Below, one piece after another: positions 1 through 8,300 of a DNA stretch of 37,234 nucleotides. Within the stretch, counting starts at the first letter, position 1. Each line of letters starts with the position of its first letter. The stretch comes from a virus, in the IMG/VR virus record IMGVR_UViG_3300047491_000645, positions 1-37,234 of that record, one strand, 5' to 3'. The position numbers and the translations under genes were made by a program. The notes under the pieces are model-generated. The model had not been told where the DNA came from, searched no databases, and worked only from the letters and a program-made list of their open reading frames with translations.

Positions 1-2
1 GG

Positions 3-683
3 TTTATCTCAGATCCACATTTTGGCAGCAGATATCACGCAGAAGATGAGTTTCATGATTATATAAAACTCTTAAAGCGGCGTGAAGTGGACACCTTAGT
101 CTGTGCAGGTGATATCTCAGACGGACTTGGGATGCATGAAGGCATGGACAGCGAGCAATTCCTTCATAAGCCCAAAGACATCTTAAACTACATTGTTGAT
201 CACTACCCGAAAGGGTTTAAGACCAACGTGTTCATAACTGGTAACCACGATTATAGCCTCCAGCGAAACGGCTGTTTAGACCTGGGGCTAGCAGTTGCGG
301 AAAGACGTGATGATTTAATCTACGTTGGACACGATCGAGGATACGTGACCGTTGATGGTGGGTTAGAGATCTTTTTGTATCACGGTAGCAATGGTTGCTC
401 TGATGCCCGCTCAAAGCGCGCACAAGACCTAGCATTTAGGGTAGCCTGCGAAAGAAAGGGCAAAGTACCTCATGTTTTAGCAACAGGGCACTGCCATATG
501 GAGAATTGGACACCAAGATACATGGGAATGTCCTTGTTAAGCCTTGGGAGCTTCCAGTACCAAACTCCACATCTTGCAGGAAAAATGCTCTATCCGGACG
601 TTTCGGGAGCAATCTTAACTTATCAGATAATCAACGGCAAATTGGTAAATCCAAGCCTTGAAAGTGTACAGTACGCTAATTGA
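3..683 (+). CDS. Calcineurin-like metallophosphoesterase, 5' partial
   Basis: The reading frame is open to the left edge, so the gene begins outside the window; a GTG at 87 is only an internal codon. The visible part carries the metal-binding motifs of the calcineurin-like phosphoesterase fold in order: DPHFG (D-x-H) at the left edge, GDISDG, GNHD and GHCH. These residues normally hold two metal ions that hydrolyse a phosphate mono- or diester. The substrate cannot be told from sequence. It lies directly before the head-tail connector genes on the same strand, so it is probably co-transcribed with them and may act during DNA entry, nucleotide salvage or RNA end repair. Family assignment is firm; the role is unknown. 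Confidence 0.88.
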   Translation, partial: FISDPHFGSRYHAEDEFHDYIKLLKRREVDTLVCAGDISDGLGMHEGMDSEQFLHKPKDILNYIVDHYPKGFKTNVFITGNHDYSLQRNGCLDLGLAVAERRDDLIYVGHDRGYVTVDGGLEIFLYHGSNGCSDARSKRAQDLAFRVACERKGKVPHVLATGHCHMENWTPRYMGMSLLSLGSFQYQTPHLAGKMLYPDVSGAILTYQIINGKLVNPSLESVQYAN

Positions 684-701
684 CGAAATTGGTAGATTGA
701 A

Positions 702-866
702 ATGAAAACTCCATACCAACGTAACAAGTTCAAGAATACCCGGGTCGCAGCTATAGTCGAGAAATGGCGTGGCGACTTTGTCGAGTTTACGAGTGAAGAG
801 CTTAGAGAGATCCAGGAAGTCATAGACCTAATCCTGGACGAGAGGTTCTACTCAAGGGGGCGATAA
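702..866 (+). CDS. Small basic hypothetical protein (54 aa)
   Basis: A 54-residue frame starting with ATG after a GGTAG/GATTGA leader and ending in TAATG, so its stop overlaps the next start by one base. That coupling and the absence of other coding sequence in this gap support it. The N-terminal third is basic (YQRNKFKNTR) and the C-terminal part is an amphipathic acidic helix (EELREIQEVIDLILDE). I do not recognise a family. By position it may be a head-tail joining accessory protein, but this is a guess from its neighbours. Confidence 0.6.
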   Translation: MKTPYQRNKFKNTRVAAIVEKWRGDFVEFTSEELREIQEVIDLILDERFYSRGR

Positions 867-1204
867 TGGCAAGGTTTACATGGCTGATGCCAAATGTAGA
901 TAAAGACTTAGAAAAGAAGGCTATGAATACTTTAGAGACTATGGGGAATGACGTAAAGTCCCTATCCCAACAGCGCTGCCCAGTCGACACAGGAACCCTC
1001 CGAAACTCGGCTATGGTCGCACGCGATGATGGGGCTAAGAAAGTCCAAGTAGGTTATGGTGGGGCTGCGGCCTCTTACTCGATTAGGCAGCATGAAGATA
1101 CATCGTTACACCATAATGCACCAGGCCAGGCTAAATTCCTGGAATCAGCAGCTACAGAAGTTATCGATAAGTTTAAGAAAGGTCAATACAAGATAAATAT
1201 TTAG
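866..1204 (+). CDS. HK97 gp10-like head-tail connector / tail completion protein
   Basis: A 112-residue protein with the layout of the HK97 gp10 family: an N-terminal helix, the hallmark CPVDTGTLRNS block (residues 39-49), a beta-rich middle with VGYGG, a YSIRQHE stretch and a C-terminal KFLESAATE helix. Such proteins sit at the neck between the capsid portal and the tail. The start ATG overlaps the stop of the upstream small gene and is preceded by CAAGGGGG. The next gene follows after 10 bases, as expected for the connector operon of a siphovirus-like particle. Confidence 0.8.
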   Translation: MARFTWLMPNVDKDLEKKAMNTLETMGNDVKSLSQQRCPVDTGTLRNSAMVARDDGAKKVQVGYGGAAASYSIRQHEDTSLHHNAPGQAKFLESAATEVIDKFKKGQYKINI

Positions 1205-1214
1205 GTGATTAGAA

Positions 1215-1622
1215 ATGTCTCAAGAAAATCCAACTGGACAATGGTTAGAGTGTCTCCCCTGGGAGGGCCAGGAAGCATCGTTACCTCTAGGATCAACCGT
1301 ATCTGTACCCGGACTCGACCCAATGAAGTTTATATACAGGGTTAAAGTGCTGGACGCAGAAGAGGAAGATGGGTATAGGATGGTGAAGAAGAGCGAGCTT
1401 AAGCCTGATGACGTCATCATAGGAGCCTGGCTAAACGAGAAGTCTGTGGCCGAGGTCGAGAAGACTTATGGCAAGGACTGGCTCAGGATCATCGAGTCTA
1501 ACGGCGGTGGCAAGCTTAATCGTTACCAGTGGCGAGATAAATATGGTACGGATGGTTTAGAGCTACTGGCAATTCGTAACCTGAGAGCTGCTCAGAATGG
1601 AGTGACTACGTTCAAGATTTAG
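1215..1622 (+). CDS. Hypothetical protein of the connector region (135 aa)
   Basis: Starts at ATG after TTAGGTGATTAGAA, the standard ribosome binding site of this genome. The protein is 135 residues, mixed charge, with no Cys pair, signal peptide or membrane segment apart from a single cysteine. The C-terminal half contains an EVEKTYGKDWLR helix and an RYQWRDKYG segment. I recognise no family. Its place between a gp10-like connector protein and two small membrane proteins would suit a virion joining or accessory protein, but nothing in the sequence shows that directly. Confidence 0.6.
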   Translation: MSQENPTGQWLECLPWEGQEASLPLGSTVSVPGLDPMKFIYRVKVLDAEEEDGYRMVKKSELKPDDVIIGAWLNEKSVAEVEKTYGKDWLRIIESNGGGKLNRYQWRDKYGTDGLELLAIRNLRAAQNGVTTFKI

Positions 1623-1631
1623 GTGTTGATT

Positions 1632-1925
1632 ATGGACTCTGTAGATTACCAGCTTCTAGCTAATCTAGGGTCTCTCTTAATCGGTTTGATTGGTACTATC
1701 CTTGGTATTTACTTTAAGAGTGGAAAGGGTAAATACGGCACTCTGTTGACTGAAAGCGTAGAGCTAATGGCAGATATTAGCAGAACGATTCAATATATTA
1801 ACGAGATGCGCAAGGATAATATCGTCACTCAGGAAGAGGTAATAGACCTGGAGATTATGGCTAAGGATCTAGAGGATCATGCTGCCAAGATCCAGCACGA
1901 GCTAGGAATGGATAAAAATGCCTGA
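1632..1925 (+). CDS. Small single-pass membrane protein (97 aa)
   Basis: The ATG at 1632 is preferred because the AGGTG site lies 6 bases before it; an upstream GTG at 1623 would be inside that site. Residues about 8-27 form one hydrophobic segment (LANLGSLLIGLIGTILGIYF), followed by a basic KSGKGK and a long soluble helix with heptad spacing (EVIDLEIMAKDLEDHAAKIQ). It overlaps the next membrane protein by 8 bases. The pair could be a holin-like lysis or membrane-anchoring system, as two adjacent small membrane proteins are common in lysis modules, but no endolysin is visible nearby. Confidence 0.65.
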   Translation: MDSVDYQLLANLGSLLIGLIGTILGIYFKSGKGKYGTLLTESVELMADISRTIQYINEMRKDNIVTQEEVIDLEIMAKDLEDHAAKIQHELGMDKNA

Positions 1926-2181
1926 AGGTTGTAAGTGTCCTTGCATGGGGGCTCAGGAGGAGCGGGTGGAAGCTGAACCTGTGCCTAACCCAGTAGCGGA
2001 TGATGCAGAGCTTATTCTGTTCGGTAAGTCCTTTAAAGGGTTTAGGACTTACTCCATCATCCTTTTGATTATGGTAGTATTTTCATATCTGGTTATACGT
2101 TATGGCGATGTAGCCGATATGAAAGACCTAGCTCTGATGGCATGCGGTTTTCTATTCGGAGCTAAAGTAGCAAGTAGATAA
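1918..2181 (+). CDS. Small membrane protein, holin-like candidate (87 aa)
   Basis: An 87-residue protein that starts inside the end of the previous gene (8-base overlap), which suggests coupled translation. The N-terminus is cysteine-bearing and soluble (CKCPCMG, residues 5-11). Residues about 44-62 are a clear transmembrane segment (YSIILLIMVVFSYLVIRYG) and a weaker second one is near the C-terminus (DLALMACGFLFGAKVAS). Two short segments with a polar loop would fit a class II holin. That function is inferred from size and topology only. Confidence 0.6.
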   Translation: MPEGCKCPCMGAQEERVEAEPVPNPVADDAELILFGKSFKGFRTYSIILLIMVVFSYLVIRYGDVADMKDLALMACGFLFGAKVASR

Positions 2182-2193
2182 GGAGGAACCTGG

Positions 2194-2589
2194 ATGGTTA
2201 CAAGTCCACAAGACTCAATAGCCTACTACCTCCAAACTGGCGGTTATGGCACAGTAGGTACAGACATATTCGTGGACTGGAAACCGCCATCACCGTCAGA
2301 CGTGATAGTAGTTACAGGCTATCAAGGAAACGAGCCAGATAGAGCTATAGGCCAGAAAGCATCATTGATCAGTTTTCCTAGGATTCAGATCTTAGTTCGA
2401 GACGATGATCCGAGTCAGGCGCTAATAGACATCAATAGTATTCAGGCTTATCTAGAAGGCTCAGGTGAATTCACCTCAAATGGGTTGCGCATCATTTATG
2501 TTATACCGGTTAACAGCGGTGCGCTTTACCTCGGTAAAGACAATAATAACTGGACAGAATATAGTACAAACTTCGAAGTATTTGTATAA
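2194..2589 (+). CDS. Tail terminator / minor capsid-like protein
   Basis: Starts after AGGAGG with an 8-base spacer, the strongest ribosome binding site in the tail operon. The 131-residue protein resembles the phage tail-terminator family: an N-terminal helix with DSIAYYLQTGGYGTVG, then IFVDWKPP, then a strand containing ISFPRIQILVRDDDP, a helix SQALIDINSIQAYLEG and a final beta strand ending in NFEVFV. Tail terminators cap the growing tail tube and join it to the connector. Its location just before the tail-tube genes fits. The assignment rests on remembered family pattern, so moderate confidence. Confidence 0.65.
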   Translation: MVTSPQDSIAYYLQTGGYGTVGTDIFVDWKPPSPSDVIVVTGYQGNEPDRAIGQKASLISFPRIQILVRDDDPSQALIDINSIQAYLEGSGEFTSNGLRIIYVIPVNSGALYLGKDNNNWTEYSTNFEVFV

Positions 2590-2604
2590 ATGGAGATGAT
2601 ATAA

Positions 2605-2991
2605 ATGGTTACACCACTACCGATTAAGACTACTTTCGCAGTATCGTTCAAGGCCGCAACTATCGGCGGAGCTACCAACATGAGACTGACCAATGGACCT
2701 TCTCTGGTTGATATAACCTCTATTGGTGACGATTATGTTGCTAGGTATCCAACCATATCTGATTGGTCAATCACTATGGACCTAGTTTATGATGCTACTG
2801 ATGCTGGACAAGCTGAGCTTATCACCGCTCTATACACCCCTGCTGACGAGCAGCTAATTATCACCATGCCTGGCGGACATACCCTAACCGGCACTGGATT
2901 CGTAGAGTCCTTTGATTACACCTTCGACCCCAAGGAAGTCTTGAGGGCATCTGTTTCGATCAAGGGCAACAGCTTACTGGTCTACGCTTAA
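2605..2991 (+). CDS. Major tail tube-like protein, short form (128 aa)
   Basis: A beta-rich 128-residue protein. The segment RLTNGPSLVDITSIGDDYV followed by ARYPTISDWSITMDLVYD recurs, clearly related, in the next gene. The C-terminal part (GTGFVESFDYTFDPKEVLRASVSIKG) also matches the end of that gene. This is the pattern of a tail-tube or minor tail subunit in which strands wrap round the DNA channel. The two genes are thus tandem paralogues. Which of the two builds the bulk of the tube is not decided by sequence; the short one is the simpler fold. Confidence 0.65.
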   Translation: MVTPLPIKTTFAVSFKAATIGGATNMRLTNGPSLVDITSIGDDYVARYPTISDWSITMDLVYDATDAGQAELITALYTPADEQLIITMPGGHTLTGTGFVESFDYTFDPKEVLRASVSIKGNSLLVYA

Positions 2992-3011
2992 ACTTGGGGA
3001 GGCTGATTTAA

Positions 3012-4004
3012 ATGGTTACCCCAGTAGGAATGAGTTTGGCTATTGTTAAGACGACTTCCGGCACTACCGGGAGCCTTACTAACGAGGCTATGAGTGAGTT
3101 AGATTGGTCGGCTTTGGGGTATCCTGCAAAAACCGTTTACGAGATAACTGATGCTACTAAGAGATACTTAGCTAGGAGTGCAGTTCCAACTTTTGAGGTG
3201 GACGACGGGGGCGGGTTCGACCCCCTAACTCCTGCTGAGATTCAGTACGCTGGTGGAGTCATAATTTTGAGCGCTCCTCTAGCAGGGTCTTACACTGTAA
3301 GATGTGCAACCGGTACTTACTACACCACCCAGACTACTTTACTGGGCGGAACGGTAGCTAGGCTGACCACTGGTCCACAGCTTCAGGATATAACCCTTCT
3401 CGGCGATGGATATGTTCGCAGATACCCAACCGTGAATGATTTTAGCCTAACCCTGGACACCTTTGCCCTAAGGACTGAGGCTACTTATACCACCACTGGT
3501 GGAAATGCTAACAGTCACATCGTGTTTAAGCACGACCTGGGTGGGGTGGCTGGAAACAGCTACTCTATTACCATGACTGACCCAGGAGCTCCAAGCCAAT
3601 CGTTGGCGGTTTCTGTAGTAGGCAAGGCTGTAACCGTATCTTTGGCTACCGATGGCGGTAGTGCAATATCTTCTACCGCTAACCAGGTCATTGCTGCGAT
3701 TAAAGCTTCTGATGCGTGTAACTTTATCAACTTTACCGCAGACAGATATTCTACTGAGACTGGTGCTGGTATAGTCGCAGCTTTAGGTACGCAGTCTTTA
3801 GCTGGTGGATTAGATGCTAAGGATCACACCGCTAAGTTTGGTGTTACCCTTATCGTATCTCTATACTCTAACAGTACTAACGACTCTAGGTGGGAAGGAT
3901 ATTGCTACTTAGAAAGCATTGACAGCGGCCTAGACCCGAAGGCAGTTCTAACAGAGAATTTGAGCTTTAGGGGCGATGGTGTGTTGTATTATAGACCTGC
4001 TTAG
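3012..4004 (+). CDS. Tail tube-like protein, long form with inserted domain (330 aa)
   Basis: Shares with the preceding gene the block RLTTGPQLQDITLLGDGYV (about residues 117-135), RRYPTVNDFSLTLD and the C-terminal DSGLDPKAVLTENLSFRGDG. Compared with the 128-residue paralogue it has an N-terminal addition of about 110 residues and, between the two halves of the tube fold, an insertion of roughly 115 residues. The insertion (HDLGGVAGNSYSITMTDPG, then SLAVSVVGKAVTVSLATDGG and a final SLAGG) resembles a domain often seen in phage structural proteins. The extra domain may decorate the tail surface. The stop codon sits in the loop of a terminator-like hairpin. Confidence 0.65.
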   Translation: MVTPVGMSLAIVKTTSGTTGSLTNEAMSELDWSALGYPAKTVYEITDATKRYLARSAVPTFEVDDGGGFDPLTPAEIQYAGGVIILSAPLAGSYTVRCATGTYYTTQTTLLGGTVARLTTGPQLQDITLLGDGYVRRYPTVNDFSLTLDTFALRTEATYTTTGGNANSHIVFKHDLGGVAGNSYSITMTDPGAPSQSLAVSVVGKAVTVSLATDGGSAISSTANQVIAAIKASDACNFINFTADRYSTETGAGIVAALGTQSLAGGLDAKDHTAKFGVTLIVSLYSNSTNDSRWEGYCYLESIDSGLDPKAVLTENLSFRGDGVLYYRPA

Positions 4005-4020
4005 GCAGGTCTTATTTTTT
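3993..4020 (+). terminator. Hairpin with T tract after the tail-tube genes
   Basis: An 8-base stem AGACCTGC/GCAGGTCT closes a 4-base loop TTAG that contains the TAG stop of the upstream gene; TATTTTTT follows. This would end or attenuate the transcript before the HNH gene. Confidence 0.7.
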
Positions 4021-4038
4021 AAATATTGGTGGTCTGTA

Positions 4039-4605
4039 ATGACTAACAAGACGTGTACCAAGTGTGGAAATGTCAGACCGCTAGAGGACTTCTACTTTAA
4101 AGCCGATCGCGGCAGACATGATAGCTGGTGCAAATATTGTTATCAGGAAGCCTCCAAGCGACGACGTTTAGATCCAGATGTACGGGAGCATGATCGATTG
4201 AAGAATGATGAATATAGATCGAGACCAGAGTACAAGGCAGCACAGGATAAGAGACGTCGCGCGTGGGATGCGGCTCACTTTCACAGACGATGGGCACATA
4301 ATACCTATTTCAGCCACAAGAGGCGCGGTATAGATGTGCGATTGACCGTAGATGAGTTGGAGAACATGGCTAAGACTCATGAACACTGTATGCTGTGTGG
4401 CAAGCAGTTGTACTGGAGTCCTATTCGCCGTGGCAAGACTCAGCAGGATACCCCCACATTGGATAGAATTAATAATGAAGATTTCATAGATGGAACTAAT
4501 GTGATGGTAGTCTGTCATAAATGTAATACTATGAAAAACGATTTAACGCTAACTGAGTTTCGTGACTATTGTATAATGATCGCTAAGAAGTTCATGAGTG
4601 ATTGA
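4039..4605 (+). CDS. HNH endonuclease inserted in the tail operon
   Basis: 188 residues starting at the ATG at 4039 (GGTGG site just upstream; a further upstream start would run into the previous gene). The N-terminus has a zinc knuckle TCTKCG (C6, C9) with CKYC (C31, C34), the middle is a long basic helix (RRRAWDAAHFHRRW) and the C-terminus is an HNH nuclease: CMLCG (C117, C120), LDRINNEDF, N154 and CHKCN (C159, C162). HNH genes of this form are free-standing homing endonucleases in phages. It interrupts an otherwise standard order of tail tube then assembly chaperone, after a terminator, which supports insertion as a selfish element. Confidence 0.85.
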   Translation: MTNKTCTKCGNVRPLEDFYFKADRGRHDSWCKYCYQEASKRRRLDPDVREHDRLKNDEYRSRPEYKAAQDKRRRAWDAAHFHRRWAHNTYFSHKRRGIDVRLTVDELENMAKTHEHCMLCGKQLYWSPIRRGKTQQDTPTLDRINNEDFIDGTNVMVVCHKCNTMKNDLTLTEFRDYCIMIAKKFMSD

Positions 4606-4607
4606 AA

Positions 4608-5090
4608 ATGGCTAACCAGAAGATAATGTACCCCGTTGACCTGTCCGGTAAAGTTCATGAGATAAGATTTGACATTATGGCGCTGACTAATGCTCATGCG
4701 TCTCTAAAGGCTCTTGGGTTTGGGAGACCAACCACTTGGCAACTTGGTGATATGCCGTACGATATACCTGAAGAGGTAGTACTTCTCAGAGAGGGCATCA
4801 ATGGGGCTAAGAGAGTTCAGCGCGATACTAAACTGATATCCATAGACGAATCTGCCGAGTTAATTGAGGAACACTTCCAACACCTGGGAGAGATATTCGC
4901 TGAGTACGAGGATGAACAGGAAGCTATGCAGAAGTTCCAGGAAGCTCAGCAGCTCCTTATGAGGCAGATCGCCGAGGCGGTGCAGGCAGCTATAGGCTTT
5001 CGTGTCGCCAAAGGAAAGCGAGACGAGCCAGTCAAGCCAAAGTCCGGGAAAGCCAAGAGAGGAGTGGAACCTCCAGTGGGCGCTGAGTGA
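4608..5090 (+). CDS. Tail assembly chaperone, upstream frame (gpG-like)
   Basis: 160 residues from the ATG at 4608 (GAGTGATT site before it; the TTG at 4602 overlaps the previous stop and is less likely). The position between tail-tube and tape-measure genes is that of the lambda G/GT chaperone pair, and the protein fits in character: an N-terminal beta part (MYPVDLSGKVHEIRFDIMAL), an acidic helical centre and a Lys/Glu/Pro-rich tail. The frame overlaps the next one by 89 bases. In lambda-like phages a fraction of ribosomes shift frame here to make a longer chaperone that recruits the tape measure. The assignment is mainly positional. Confidence 0.6.
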   Translation: MANQKIMYPVDLSGKVHEIRFDIMALTNAHASLKALGFGRPTTWQLGDMPYDIPEEVVLLREGINGAKRVQRDTKLISIDESAELIEEHFQHLGEIFAEYEDEQEAMQKFQEAQQLLMRQIAEAVQAAIGFRVAKGKRDEPVKPKSGKAKRGVEPPVGAE

Positions 5091-5367
5091 AGCTTCAGCC
5101 GTTGGAGTATTACCTACTGATGCAGTCTGCATGACGATAGTAGAACTTAATGAGTTTTTACAGGCTAGAAACTTACGTCAAGCAGAGACCGTAATCACCC
5201 TTGCTTGGAGAACGATTAATTTCCTGGGCGGATTCTTCAGTGGAAAATTGAAGTCTCTGGACCAGTATTTACCTAAGACCCCGGAGAGAGAACAGATACA
5301 AGAGACAAAAGAAGAGGCCCTTAAATCTGCGTTAGCCAGCCGTGGATTTGAAAAACGTTGGGGGTGA
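5002..5367 (+). CDS. Tail assembly chaperone, downstream frame (gpT-like)
   Basis: This open frame lies +1 relative to the previous gene and starts inside it. Its first possible codon is a GTG at 5002 without a ribosome binding site, and no good start lies between there and an ATG at 5133, so it is likely made mainly as a fusion. The conserved-looking part is REEWNLQWALSEASAVGVLP followed by MTIVELNEFLQARNL, which recalls the C-terminal extension of phage chaperones (W-x-x-A..., L-P, M-T-x-x-E-L). The end EEALKSALASRGF leads directly to the tape-measure gene 4 bases on. Coordinates give the open frame, not a proven independent protein. Confidence 0.55.
   Translation: MSPKESETSQSSQSPGKPREEWNLQWALSEASAVGVLPTDAVCMTIVELNEFLQARNLRQAETVITLAWRTINFLGGFFSGKLKSLDQYLPKTPEREQIQETKEEALKSALASRGFEKRWG
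5046..5052 (+). promoter_or_regulatory. Candidate +1 ribosomal frameshift site GGGAAAG
   Basis: The heptamer GGGAAAG, identical to the lambda G/T slippery sequence, lies in the overlap of the two chaperone frames. In the upstream frame it is read GGG AAA G. Moving one base forward gives GGA AAG, which the same glycine and lysine tRNAs can read, and enters the downstream frame. A fusion of about 252 residues would result. Confidence 0.4.
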
Positions 5368-5371
5368 TTAG

Positions 5372-8300
5372 ATGGCAAATGTAGGGAATCTAGTAGTCGA
5401 TATGACCTTAGACTCGTCTAAGTTCAGCTCGTCTTTAAAGAAGGCAGAATCAGAAGCGACAGCGTCTGCCTCTAAGATAGAAGGGACCTTCACCAAGTTA
5501 GGCGGAGCCATAGCTACAGGATTAGCTGTAGCTGGAGCAGCAGCTGTAACTGCTGGAGGAGCCTCAGTTAGATATGCAGCTGATCAAGAAGCTGCCTTTA
5601 TGCGTGTTAATAAGGTCATGGATATCGCAGTAGATAAGCAGGATGCATTTAAGAGCTCTATCCGTGACCTATCCAACAAGTATGGTCAATCGACCGAAGA
5701 TATTGCCAGATCAAGCGCTACATTAGCAGCATCTGGTAGATATAAGAATATAGAAGAACTGGTAGCCGGCACTGAAACCTTAATCAAAGCATCTACTGCA
5801 TGGAACATGGGTGCCGAACAAACCGCAGACTATCTGACCCAGATAGCTAACGGTTATAATATGACCAACGACCAGGTCGCTAGATATTCGTCTTCAGTTG
5901 CAGAGTTAGCTGATGCTTCAGGAGCTAATGAAGAACAGTTAATTCGTGGTAATATCGCTATGATGGGACTCAGAAAAGAGTTCGGCATGGGGATAGATGA
6001 TGTTAACGGCATGACCGCCGCGTTTGCAGAAATGGGTGTCCAGCCTGAAATGATGGCTACTGCGTTTAGGTCAATGTTCACTGTTTTCACCAGCGGATCT
6101 AAACCAGCATTAGAAGCCATGGCTGAGTTAGGTATAACTCAGGAAGAATATAATCAGGCTGTCAGAGAGGGTAAGTTACCTGAGTTCTTTGCTAAGGTAT
6201 CTCAGAAGTTAGGCACTGTAACCAACGAGTATAAGAGAGCAGCCCTGGCAGGAGATCTGTTCGGGTCGTATGGTAGAAACCTGGCCAATAAGTTACCCGA
6301 TGCAATGGGTAAAGTAACCGAATACACTCAGATTTCGACTAGAGCTTTTCAGGAGAATACCAGAACTACTATAGAAGCTGAGAAGCAACTAGGTACTTTC
6401 TGGGGTCAGTATGACAGGGTCATGTCTGGCATAAAGAACACCATGGCAGGTCTGGGAGATAATCTGTTAGCCCCTTTAACTGGTGGGTTAACCCAGGTGG
6501 CCGACCTACTGGCGCTGACTTCAAAGGGAGATTGGGCTGGGGCATTTGATAAGATTAGTGCTTCTATATCCTCTATTAATTGGGGAGGCATCATGGAAGG
6601 CGCCCAGGCTGCAATACAGGGTGCTTTAGCTGCTCTTCAAGGGATGGATTGGAGTAGGCTTGCTATCGGTGCTTTAGACGCTATATATGATCTGGGTCGG
6701 CAAGTAGCGGATGCTTTAGGTCGGATTAACTGGAGTTCTGCCGCTAATACCGCAATTCAAGCAATGGCAGGAGCATTTAGAACCGCAATTAACGTTTCCT
6801 TAGATATAGGCTCATGGATAGCCGCTAAACTTAGAACCATTGACTCTACCTCTGTTAGGGTATTCGGCCAGCAGTTGGGTAGTGCCTTAGTTGGTGCTAT
6901 TCAAACTTCGATTACCGAGATAGGCAAGCTTTTCCAGGATCTTCCCGGTATGGTAAGTAAATGGTTTGGCAACATGAGTAGTATATCTTCAGATTTAGCT
7001 AGGATTGGTGGGGAGTTTGTAAAGGGTATTTCTGATCCTATCATTACTGGCATGAAACTGTTAGGGGCTACTGTTCTCGATAGTGTAAGTGGTGCTATAG
7101 CTGGTGGATTAAATGCTATGGGCGGAATAGTCGAGACAGCTGTAAATGCCATCTTAGATGGTGTACAATCAATTGTTCGAACCGTTGGCGGAGCTTACGT
7201 GAAATTAGATGAGCTGACGGGTGGAAGGTTACCAGACTACGATTTAACTGGATATACTCGCCCTGAGTTTTCGGTATTAAAATCAGCAACCGGCACTGAT
7301 TTCCGGGGCAGTCTGGGAGGAGGTAGTGATTTATTCTCTACTACGCTTGCTAGAATGAGGAGTAGTGGCCAAACATATTCTTATCTAGGTGCTGTAGGTG
7401 CTTTAGAGAATGTCATAAAGCAGCCATTATCTCAGAGCCAGTTAGCTCAGGTAGCTGCAATTTGGCCAAAATCCGGTACAGTAACACCCACTCCTGGAGC
7501 AGCAGTAACCGGTAACGTTGGCGGGTATAATCCATCTACTTGGTTAAATAACCTAATAGGGTTAGAGACTTCTATGATGGGTGGGGTTAACCCCTTGTTG
7601 CCAACTGGTGGATATCAGACTGGTGCCGCAGCTCAATCTAATGCTGCATCTGTAGCTTCTCTAGGCGGTCAGTGGACTGGTGGAGTAGTTCCAGTATACG
7701 TAACTAACATGGGCGCAGGCGGCATGGGTGGGTCTGGAGGATCTTACGGAGCTAACTATGGCTATGGTACTCCAAAACAATTTACTGGAAACGTCACTCC
7801 AGGCGGACCAGGTATAGGTGCAGTATCTACAGAGGGAGAGTTTACTTCGGTAGAAATCGATACTTGTCAGATAGATAGCTTCGGTATGACTCCCGGATTA
7901 GGTCAATACCTAGCTAACGCAGGTGTTTGGAAGCCTATAGAAGGTGCCTCGACATCTGAGGCTTTAGCTAACATAATCGGCTATCAGGGTAATTATGCTC
8001 AAGGTGGAGGTAACATAACACCTACAGTAGCTATAGGTACAATATCCAAAGCCATAAAGCAGAGCCAGGATTTGGCTAATAAATCTCAGTTGAATACCTA
8101 TCAGCAAGCTGGGGAGATCCAAGTTGGAAACGCTCAGCAGAGCGCATATCTTACCCAAAATGCGGCTCAGATGGATGCTCAGTCACGGGTGTTTGCCAGT
8201 CAGGATTGGTCTGCCACTAACCAGCAGGTTAACCAACAGTACTTAGCAACTCAGCAAGCGGTAGGTAGTGCATGGGCCAATAGCGTCGTTCAACAGGGTA

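Noticed and set aside
5046-5052. Reading GGGAAAG as a lambda-like -1 frameshift
   Set aside because: The heptamer phase and the downstream frame do not fit -1; only +1 (or -2) connects the two frames.
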